Shown: positions 35,750-42,065 of the stretch, one piece after another | Layout of the letters: the number at the start of each line of letters is the position of its first letter | Position numbering within the stretch: position 1 is the first letter of the stretch | Origin: an uncultured Prevotella sp. | GTDB taxonomy: Bacteria; Bacteroidota; Bacteroidia; Bacteroidales; Bacteroidaceae | Assembly (NCBI GenBank): GCA_900316015.1 | Contig: ONBG01000031.1 | Coordinates: 1 to 42,065 of the forward strand | Length of the DNA: 42,065 nt | Direction: 5' to 3' | Position numbers and translations under genes: made by a program | The notes under the pieces: generated by a model | What the model saw: the letters and a program-made list of their open reading frames with translations, nothing else | Databases searched by the model: none | Told to the model about the DNA's origin: nothing

Positions 35750-36826
35750 TCAGCATTCGTCGTCATGCATATCACGGATAGAGAAGCCATATCGGCCCTT
35801 CTCATAGGTGATACGCATGACCCCCTTCGAAGGAACGCGCCGGCTCAAGGCCAACGCCACATGCCCCATCGTCCTGCGGAGATTCATCTCTACGCATGGA
35901 ACGACTTTCATTATCCCCTGCTCCCTCACGACCATCATGTCAATGCCCAAAGGACCTTGATAGACACCGGGGAGCAAAGGGGTTAGGATTTGTATGATCT
36001 TCTGTCGCACCAACGATAGCACATTTTCCGCTATATACGATTTGATGAGGCTCAGTTTCTCATCCTCCGTGGCTAACAGGTTCCCGGCATACGCCCCATG
36101 GACGGTTTGAAAAAGGGATAGTCCGTTGTAGGCGATCCCCTGGCGTGTAACGGTGAACTCCATGCCGAAATCTAAGACCTTATCGTGACAGGGCTCCATC
36201 ATTACCCCACCCTGCCGGCGGATCACATTCCGGATCCATCCCATAAGATGGGGCGTCATGGGATCACCTGGATGGACGTAACGGATTCCCCGCCCACTAC
36301 TGCTCCAAGGCTCCTTCAGCACCCACGATCCGGATGCCATCTTGCGGGCAATCTCCTCATCCCATGCCGTGACATACGAGGCATCACCGGTCATGGTCTC
36401 CGGATCCACGCACAAGGATGGCAGGAGATGCTCAGCTGCCCACCTGCGGTTGCTGACCGCCCGAATGGTTTCCAACTGTCCAGCATCTGGCAGACAGGCA
36501 GCCGGGATCCCCCACGTCAGCAATTGATGGCAGAGCACCTGGTCCCATCCCCAAGGGGCAATCTCCAAGGATTCGCCTGCACCCACAGACCGGAGATCCC
36601 CCGGCGTGAGGAAAGTCACCTTCGCCTTCGGCACCTCCAACCGTTCGAGGGCTCTGACCGCAGCAGAGGCATCCTCTACCAAGACCCCATCCCCCTCATC
36701 CGCCCACAACGCAGGCAGGTAACACAAGTCAGAACGCAACCGTCGGGCAGCCGCAGGAGGCGTAAACGGACAGGATGTAGCCGTCAGGGAGATATCATGT
36801 TCGGGATTGAAGATATGAACTATCAT
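35750..36826 (-). CDS. uncharacterised ATP-grasp-like protein
   Basis: A 358-residue soluble protein of unknown function. The middle and C-terminal parts have the layout of an ATP-grasp ligase: WVLKEPWSSSGRGIRYV (residues 168-184, Lys171 and a glycine loop), MMEPCHDKV (Glu211), and a metal-site region GPLGIDMMVV with Asp296 followed by VEMNLRRTMGH (Glu313, Asn315, Arg317). ATP-grasp enzymes join a carboxylate to an amine or thiol; no substrate is apparent. The N-terminus IVHIFNPEHDISLT is also distinctive. The ATG at 36826 starts this conserved N-terminus; the frame is open upstream, but that part reads as non-coding. It is divergent from the AAA ATPase gene and convergent with dcuB (4-base gap). 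Confidence 0.78.
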   Translation of the reverse strand: MIVHIFNPEHDISLTATSCPFTPPAAARRLRSDLCYLPALWADEGDGVLVEDASAAVRALERLEVPKAKVTFLTPGDLRSVGAGESLEIAPWGWDQVLCHQLLTWGIPAACLPDAGQLETIRAVSNRRWAAEHLLPSLCVDPETMTGDASYVTAWDEEIARKMASGSWVLKEPWSSSGRGIRYVHPGDPMTPHLMGWIRNVIRRQGGVMMEPCHDKVLDFGMEFTVTRQGIAYNGLSLFQTVHGAYAGNLLATEDEKLSLIKSYIAENVLSLVRQKIIQILTPLLPGVYQGPLGIDMMVVREQGIMKVVPCVEMNLRRTMGHVALALSRRVPSKGVMRITYEKGRYGFSIRDMHDDEC

Positions 36827-36830
36827 TCGA

Positions 36831-36838
36831 CAAAGATA
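36831..36838 (-). promoter_or_regulatory. -7 element (TATCTTTG) of the ATP-grasp-like gene
   Basis: The minus strand reads TATCTTTG only 4 bases before the ATG, so transcription should start at or next to the start codon, suggesting a leaderless message. There is no -33 TTTG at 19-22 bases, so the evidence is the octamer alone. Confidence 0.45.
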
Positions 36839-36908
36839 CAAAGAAAAAACAGGACTTCCCACAGGAAATGCAAAAAAACTAAAAATAAGAAGTTTTTGTA
36901 AACTACAG

Positions 36909-36939
36909 TTTGCAAATTTCAAAATATGTATTATCTTTG
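36909..36939 (+). promoter_or_regulatory. promoter of the AAA ATPase gene, TTTG-N19-TATCTTTG
   Basis: TTTG (36909-36912) and TATCTTTG (36932-36939) are exactly 19 bases apart, a full consensus match. The ATG follows 34 bases after the -7. This transcript may also reach nifJ, since I see no terminator or -7 octamer in the 64 bases before it. Confidence 0.78.
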
Positions 36940-36973
36940 CATGTGATAAAATTAAGATACAGAAGACAACAAT

Positions 36974-38161
36974 ATGGAAGAAGCTTTCTTTCGTACCCAT
37001 CTATACCTGGTGGAGCATACCCATGCTCCGGTTCGTCGCACCCTGATGGATGAGATCAACTGGGACGACCGCATGATTGGCATCAAGGGTACGCGAGGAG
37101 TGGGAAAAACGACATTCCTGCTGCAATATGCAAAGGAAAAGTTTGGTGCCAACGACAGGCAATGCCTGTATGTCAACATGAACAACTTCTACTTCCAAGG
37201 CAGGGGGATTGCCGATTTTGCCGGCGACTTCGTCAAGCATGGAGGAAAGGTTTTGCTCATCGACCAGGTCTTCAAGCAGCCTAACTGGAGCTCAGAGCTC
37301 CGGAAGTGCTATGACAGCTATCCGGAGTTGAAGATCGTGTTCACGGGTTCCAGCGTCATGAGGCTGAAAGAGGAGAACCCGGAGCTGAACGGCATCGTCA
37401 AAAGCTATAACCTCAGGGGATTCTCCTTCCGGGAATTCCTCAATCTCCAGACAGGAAACCTTTTCCCTCCGTACACATTGGATGAGATCTTAAACAATCA
37501 TGAACATATTGTCAAGCAGATCCTACCCAAGGTAAGTCCGCAAAAATACTTCCACGACTACATTCACCATGGCTTCTATCCCTTCTTCTTGGAGCACCGC
37601 AACTTCTCCGAGAACTTGCTGAAGACCATGAACATGATGACAGAGGTGGACATCCTGCTGATCAAGCAGATAGAACTGAAGTACCTGACCAAGATCAAGA
37701 AGCTCTTCTACCTGCTTGCCGTGGACGGGCCCAAGGCTCCGAACATCAGTCAGCTGGCACATGACATCGAGACCAGTCGCGCCACGGTGATGAACTATAT
37801 TAAGTATTTGGCTGACGCACGCCTGATCAATATCATCTATCCCGTAGGACAGGAATTCCCCAAAAAGCCCTCGAAGGTGATGATGCATAACTCAAACCTG
37901 ATGTATGCCATCTACCCCATCAAGGCTGAAGAACAAGACTTAATGGAGACGTTCTTCGTCAATTCCCTGTGGAAGGACCATTTAGTCAACCAGGGCGGGA
38001 AAGATCCCTTCTATACCGTAGACAACTGCAAGAAGTTCAAGATCTGCGATGCCCAGAAGCCCAGCAAACGACTGAACCCCGACACGATCTACGCAAGGTA
38101 CAACACAGAGGTGGGGAAAGACAACTTAATCCCGCTATGGCTACTGGGATTCCTCTACTGA
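36974..38161 (+). CDS. AAA_14/DUF4143 ATPase with altered Walker B
   Basis: A 395-residue protein of the archaeal/bacterial AAA_14 plus DUF4143 type. Walker A GTRGVGKTT is at residues 39-47 and a sensor-like KIVFTGSSVMRL follows. The Walker B reads VLLIDQV (Asp97, Gln98), where the family normally has Asp-Glu; loss of that Glu should slow ATP hydrolysis. The C-terminal part (about 210-395) has a winged-helix-like ISQLAHDIETSRATVMNYIKYL and the DUF4143 region. Members are widespread and poorly understood. It has a consensus promoter, is divergent from the ATP-grasp-like gene, and is 64 bases upstream of nifJ. Confidence 0.88.
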   Translation: MEEAFFRTHLYLVEHTHAPVRRTLMDEINWDDRMIGIKGTRGVGKTTFLLQYAKEKFGANDRQCLYVNMNNFYFQGRGIADFAGDFVKHGGKVLLIDQVFKQPNWSSELRKCYDSYPELKIVFTGSSVMRLKEENPELNGIVKSYNLRGFSFREFLNLQTGNLFPPYTLDEILNNHEHIVKQILPKVSPQKYFHDYIHHGFYPFFLEHRNFSENLLKTMNMMTEVDILLIKQIELKYLTKIKKLFYLLAVDGPKAPNISQLAHDIETSRATVMNYIKYLADARLINIIYPVGQEFPKKPSKVMMHNSNLMYAIYPIKAEEQDLMETFFVNSLWKDHLVNQGGKDPFYTVDNCKKFKICDAQKPSKRLNPDTIYARYNTEVGKDNLIPLWLLGFLY

Positions 38162-38225
38162 AAACAAAAAAGAAATAGGAAATCAAAGATTTACAAATCA
38201 TCATTTATATTATATCAATAACAAA

Positions 38226-41200
38226 ATGGCAAAAGAGAAAAAATTTATCACTTGTGATGGTAACACCGCTGCCGCTCATGTAAGCTATATGTTTACTGAG
38301 GTAGCTGCCATCTACCCAATTACTCCGTCATCCCCGATGGCAGAGCATGTTGACGAGTGGGCCGCTAAAGGACGCAAGAACTTGTTCGGCCAGACCGTAA
38401 CCGTCCAGGAAATGGAATCTGAGGGTGGTGCTGCCGGCGCAGTACACGGATCACTGCAGGCTGGTGCGCTGACATCTACCTACACGGCTTCCCAGGGTCT
38501 TCTGCTGATGATCCCAAACATGTACAAGATCGCGGGTGAGCTGCTACCATGCGTATTCAACGTGTCCGCACGTACGCTGGCCTCTCACTCCTTGTGTATC
38601 TTCGGTGACCACCAGGACGTCATGGCTTGCCGACAGACTGGCTTCGCTATGTTCTGCTCGGGCTCCGTACAGGAGGTCATGGACCTATCTGCCGTTCCTT
38701 ATCTGGCTACCTTGGAGACTTCTGTCCCCTTCATCAATTTCTTCGATGGCTTCCGTACCTCTCATGAGTACCATAAGATCGAGGAAATGGACATGGAAGA
38801 TATCCGTCCACTGGTCAATCCAGAGTATATCAAGCGTTTCCGCGACCGTGCCCTCTCTCCAGAGCGCCCTGTCACACGAGGCACTGCTGAGAACCCAGAG
38901 ACTTTCTTCACGCACCGCGAGGCTTGCAACCAGTACTATGACGCTATCCCTGAGGTAGTAGAGAAATACTGCGGCAAGATCTCTGAGATCACGGGCCGTG
39001 AATACCACTTGTTCAACTACTATGGCGCAGAGGACGCAGAGAATGTCATCATCCTGATGGGATCCGCTACGGAACCTGCACGCGAGGCCATCGACTACCT
39101 GAACAAGCAGGGCAAGAAAGTGGGTATGGTGGCTGTTCACCTCTATCGCCCATTCGCTGTCGACTACCTGAAGAAAGCACTGCCTGCTTCCGTAAAGCGC
39201 ATTGCTGTCCTCGACCGTACCAAGGAACCTGGGGCAGAGGGAGAACCGCTGTACTTGGACGTGAAATCTGCCTTGTACAATGACGAGCGCAAGCCGCTGA
39301 TCGTCGGTGGACGCTACGGATTGGGATCCAGCGACACGACACCAGCTCATATCGTGGCTGTATTCAAGAACCTGGAGTTGCCTGAGCCGAAGAACCACTT
39401 CACGGTGGGCATCGTCGATGACGTGACCTTCACCTCCCTGCCAGAGGAGCCGGAAATCCCAATGGGCGGCGATTCTTTGTTCGAGGCGAAGTTCTACGGA
39501 CTGGGATCCGACGGTACAGTAGGTGCCAACAAGAACTCCGTGCAGATCATCGGTAACAACACCAACAAGTATTGCCAGGCTTATTTCTCCTACGACTCTA
39601 AGAAGTCGGGTGGCTTCACCTGCTCTCACCTGCGTTTCGGCGATGAGCCTATCCACTCTGCTTACTTGGTGAACACGCCTAATTTCGTGGCTTGCCACGT
39701 ACAGGCTTACCTGCACATGTACGATGTCACACGTGGGCTCCGTGACAATGGCACCTTCCTGCTGAACACCATCTTCGATGGACAGGAACTGGTGAACTTC
39801 ATCCCGAACCATGTCAAGAAGTATTTCGCAAAGCACAATATCAAGGTTTACTATATCAACGCCAGCAAGATCGGCCAGGAGATTGGACTGGGCAACCGTA
39901 CCAATACCATCCTGCAGTCTGCTTTCTTCCGCATCACACAGGTGATCCCGGAGGATCTCGCCGTTGAGCAGATGAAGAAGTTCATCGTGAAGTCCTACGG
40001 CAAGAAGGGCGAGGATATCGTGAACATGAACTATGCAGCCGTTGACCGCGGCGGTGAGTACAAGGAACTGACCGTTGACCCGGCATGGGCTAACCTGCCT
40101 GAGGATGAGAATACGGTGGACGACGCTCCTGATTTCGTAAAGGAACTGGTTCGCCCGATCAACGCACAGGCTGGTGACCTGCTGAAGGTCTCCGACTTCG
40201 TCAAGCACGGCACAGTGGACGGTACCTGGCAGAACGGTACTGCCGCTTACGAGAAGCGTGGCGTTGAGGCATTCGTTCCTGTATGGAACTCCGAGAACTG
40301 TATCCAGTGTAACAAGTGCTCTTATTGCTGTCCTCACGCTGCAATCCGTCCATTCGTCCTCGACGAGAAGGAAGTAGCCGGCATCGATGCTCCTACCTTG
40401 GACATCCTCGCTCCTAAGGCACTCAAGGGCATGCAGTTCCGCATTCAGGTTTCCGTGCTCGACTGCTTAGGATGCGGCAACTGTGCTGACGTCTGCCCGG
40501 GCAAGAAGGGCGAGAAAGCCTTGAAGATGGTTCCGTTCAACGTGGACGCACCAGACATGAAGAAAGAAGCTGCCAACTGGGAATACATGGTTCGCAAGGT
40601 GGCTTCCAAGCAGGATCTCGTGGACATCAAGCAGAGCCCAAAGAACTCTCAGTTCGCACAGCCTCTGTTCGAGTTCTCTGGAGCATGCGCCGGTTGCGGT
40701 GAGACTCCTTACGTGAAACTGATCTCACAGCTCTTTGGTGACCGTGAGATGATTGCCAATGCTACTGGTTGCTCTTCTATCTACTCTGCATCTATCCCAG
40801 CTACACCGTACACCACGAACGCAAAGGGCCAGGGCCCTGCCTTCGACAACTCCCTGTTCGAGGACTTCTGTGAGTTCGGCCTGGGTATGGCTATCGGCAA
40901 CAAGAAGATGAAGAACCGCATCGAGGGCTTGCTCAACGAACTGATTGCCAAGGAGGATACGCCTGCTGATTTCAAGGCTGCCGCCGAGAAATGGATCGAA
41001 AGCAAGGACGATGCTGACGCAAGCAAGGTGGCTGCAGCTGAACTGAAACCGTTGATCGCCAAGGGCGCAGAGGCTGGTTGCCCAACCTGCCAGGAGCTCA
41101 AGACACTGGATCACTACCTCGTCAAGAGAAGCCAGTGGATCATCGGTGGTGACGGTGCTTCTTACGATATCGGCTATGGAGGCCTCGACCATGTCTTGGC

Positions 41201-41819
41201 ATCTGGCGAGGACGTGAACATCTTGGTCCTGGACACCGAGGTTTACTCCAATACCGGTGGTCAGTCTTCAAAGGCTACCCCATTAGGTGCCATCGCACAG
41301 TTCGCAGCAAGCGGCAAGCGTGTCAGCAAGAAGGACTTAGGCTTGATGGAGACCACCTACGGATACATTTACGTGGCACAGATCGCCATGGGCGCTGACA
41401 ATGCTCAGACATTGAAGGCAATCCGCGAGGCTGAGGCTTACAAGGGCCCATCCCTGATCATCGCTTATGCTCCTTGTATCAATCATGGTATCAAGGGCAA
41501 GGAAGCTGATGGCAAGAAGCGTAGCATGAACCGTTCACAGCATGAGGAGGCTCTCGCTGTTGAATGCGGATACTGGCATCTGTGGCGTTACAACCCAGAC
41601 AATGCGAAGGAAGGCAAGAATCCGTTCACACTGGATTCCAAGGCTCCTAACTGGGAGAACTTCCGGAACTACCTGATGGGTGAGGTTCGTTTCGCTTCGT
41701 TGAAGAAGGCATTCCCAGCTGAGGCTGAGGAACTCTATACCGAGACGGAGAAGAGCGCAAAGCGCCGCTATCAGTCTTACGTTCGCAAGAGCCAGGAGGA
41801 TTGGAGCGAAGAGATCTAA
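38226..41819 (+). CDS. nifJ: pyruvate:ferredoxin (flavodoxin) oxidoreductase
   Basis: A 1197-residue homodimeric enzyme that oxidises pyruvate to acetyl-CoA and CO2, reducing ferredoxin; central to anaerobic energy metabolism. The domains run in the usual order: N-terminal pyruvate/TPP domain (AAIYPITPSSPMAEH), gamma domain, two [4Fe-4S] ferredoxin motifs (Cys692, 695, 698, 702 and Cys747, 750, 753, 757), the third-cluster Cys pair in ACAGCGE, and the TPP-binding GDGASYDIG (about 975-983) to NTGGQSSKA. The first motif has an extra Cys at 701 (SYCCP). Codon use is strongly biased (mostly AAG Lys, ATC Ile, CGT/CGC Arg), pointing to high expression. A strong terminator follows. Confidence 0.97.
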   Translation: MAKEKKFITCDGNTAAAHVSYMFTEVAAIYPITPSSPMAEHVDEWAAKGRKNLFGQTVTVQEMESEGGAAGAVHGSLQAGALTSTYTASQGLLLMIPNMYKIAGELLPCVFNVSARTLASHSLCIFGDHQDVMACRQTGFAMFCSGSVQEVMDLSAVPYLATLETSVPFINFFDGFRTSHEYHKIEEMDMEDIRPLVNPEYIKRFRDRALSPERPVTRGTAENPETFFTHREACNQYYDAIPEVVEKYCGKISEITGREYHLFNYYGAEDAENVIILMGSATEPAREAIDYLNKQGKKVGMVAVHLYRPFAVDYLKKALPASVKRIAVLDRTKEPGAEGEPLYLDVKSALYNDERKPLIVGGRYGLGSSDTTPAHIVAVFKNLELPEPKNHFTVGIVDDVTFTSLPEEPEIPMGGDSLFEAKFYGLGSDGTVGANKNSVQIIGNNTNKYCQAYFSYDSKKSGGFTCSHLRFGDEPIHSAYLVNTPNFVACHVQAYLHMYDVTRGLRDNGTFLLNTIFDGQELVNFIPNHVKKYFAKHNIKVYYINASKIGQEIGLGNRTNTILQSAFFRITQVIPEDLAVEQMKKFIVKSYGKKGEDIVNMNYAAVDRGGEYKELTVDPAWANLPEDENTVDDAPDFVKELVRPINAQAGDLLKVSDFVKHGTVDGTWQNGTAAYEKRGVEAFVPVWNSENCIQCNKCSYCCPHAAIRPFVLDEKEVAGIDAPTLDILAPKALKGMQFRIQVSVLDCLGCGNCADVCPGKKGEKALKMVPFNVDAPDMKKEAANWEYMVRKVASKQDLVDIKQSPKNSQFAQPLFEFSGACAGCGETPYVKLISQLFGDREMIANATGCSSIYSASIPATPYTTNAKGQGPAFDNSLFEDFCEFGLGMAIGNKKMKNRIEGLLNELIAKEDTPADFKAAAEKWIESKDDADASKVAAAELKPLIAKGAEAGCPTCQELKTLDHYLVKRSQWIIGGDGASYDIGYGGLDHVLASGEDVNILVLDTEVYSNTGGQSSKATPLGAIAQFAASGKRVSKKDLGLMETTYGYIYVAQIAMGADNAQTLKAIREAEAYKGPSLIIAYAPCINHGIKGKEADGKKRSMNRSQHEEALAVECGYWHLWRYNPDNAKEGKNPFTLDSKAPNWENFRNYLMGEVRFASLKKAFPAEAEELYTETEKSAKRRYQSYVRKSQEDWSEEI

Positions 41820-41841
41820 TCGATCGTCCGATCATCATATC

Positions 41842-41877
41842 AAGAGGCTTGCTCACCAGGGCAAGCCTCTTTTTTTT
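41842..41877 (+). terminator. terminator of nifJ
   Basis: AGAGGCTTGC (41843-41852) pairs perfectly with GCAAGCCTCT (41861-41870) across an 8-base loop, followed by seven more Ts. It lies 23 bases after the nifJ stop. Confidence 0.92.
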
Positions 41878-41935
41878 GCTTGCCAGGAGAGGAGACCCCA
41901 CAAGCTACAATTTGTCTCAACATGTCAAAGAACGA

Positions 41936-42045
41936 TGCGCTGGGAGGTAACCTTTCGTGCGCTGGGAGGTAACCTTTCACAAGGCAGGAGATAACCTTTT
42001 TCAAGACAGGAGATGACCTCGTGCAGGACAGGTGATCACGGCACT
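41936..42045. repeat. five tandem copies of a 22-bp degenerate repeat
   Basis: Units start at 41936, 41958, 41980, 42002 and 42024, each exactly 22 bases. The first two differ only in the last base (TGCGCTGGGAGGTAACCTTT core). Copies three to five drift (GGAGATAACCT, GGAGATGACCT, GGTGATCAC). The shared core is GGAGRTRACCT. No start codon, frame or spacer structure supports coding or CRISPR. It lies past the nifJ terminator, close to the right edge of the window; the rest of the 246 bases after nifJ holds nothing else I can identify. Confidence 0.8.
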
Positions 42046-42065
42046 TGCGGGCAAGCACGAAAGAC

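Noticed and set aside
38162-38225. Riboswitch or promoter in the gap before nifJ
   Set aside because: The 64 bases are A/T-rich with no TAnnTTTG octamer and no stable paired elements; read-through from the upstream gene is as likely.
38685-40337. A 550-codon open frame on the minus strand inside nifJ
   Set aside because: It is antisense to highly conserved nifJ coding sequence. The strong codon bias of nifJ removes stops on the other strand, and the translation has no recognisable domain.
41936-42045. Right-edge repeats as a CRISPR array
   Set aside because: The units are directly adjacent with no unique spacers and no cas genes are nearby.

Overview
The window reads as a chromosomal segment of a Bacteroidales bacterium, most likely Prevotellaceae (Prevotella/Segatella-like). 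The signs are a short primary sigma factor without region 1.1, several promoters of the Bacteroidetes TTTG-N19-22-TAnnTTTG type, an ftsK-lolA pair, a GH92 mannosidase, a TlpA-like protein with a Bacteroidetes-type N-terminal domain, a eukaryotic-type branching enzyme and an Ala-Gln signal peptide style. The genes are dense and mostly housekeeping. I see no phage, transposon, CRISPR array, rRNA or tRNA, and no gene-free stretch longer than 300 bases.

Layout. 1-2.8 kb (minus): the start of an unidentified gene at the left edge, then rpoD, a patatin-like phospholipase and a secreted M15-type peptidase, transcribed peptidase to patatin to rpoD. 2.8-9.25 kb (minus): a five-gene branched-chain amino acid operon, leuA-leuC-leuD-second IPMS-family synthase (cimA-like)-leuB. 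Its leader contains a consensus promoter, a 27-codon Ile/Leu-rich peptide, a terminator hairpin and a competing antiterminator, which together form a transcription attenuator; a terminator follows leuB. 9.3-11.5 kb (minus): an SGNH hydrolase and dnaB. 11.7-16.5 kb (plus): ispE, a NUDIX hydrolase, a TlpA-type thioredoxin and a GH92 alpha-mannosidase, tightly packed behind one promoter.

16.5-21.3 kb (minus): a four-gene run of secreted MORN-repeat protein, YhcH-family protein, glgB and an uncharacterised membrane protein, with a consensus promoter in front of the MORN gene. 21.4-22.2 kb (plus): kdsB. 22.3-24.9 kb (minus): a FadL-like outer membrane protein and, upstream of it, a secreted Trp/Tyr/Gly-rich low-complexity protein with internal 33-bp repeats. 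25.1-26.0 kb (plus): prmA, convergent with a minus-strand RNA-processing run (3'-5' exonuclease, rlmI-like methyltransferase, tilS; 26.0-29.3 kb).

29.4-34.1 kb (plus): ftsK, lolA-like and a DUF5687-like membrane protein, closed by a terminator. 34.2-35.7 kb (plus): a DcuB-type C4-dicarboxylate transporter. 35.75-36.8 kb (minus): an uncharacterised ATP-grasp-like protein, divergent from 37.0-38.2 kb (plus), an AAA_14/DUF4143 ATPase with an unusual Walker B. 38.2-41.8 kb (plus): nifJ (pyruvate:ferredoxin oxidoreductase) with its terminator. A five-copy 22-bp tandem repeat lies close to the right edge. DcuB and NifJ fit a strict anaerobe that makes succinate and acetyl-CoA.

The most informative non-coding structure is the leuA attenuator. 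The loci least explained by known biology are the ATP-grasp protein, the MORN-YhcH-glgB cluster, the Trp/Tyr-rich protein and the right-edge tandem repeat. I found no clear new multi-gene system.
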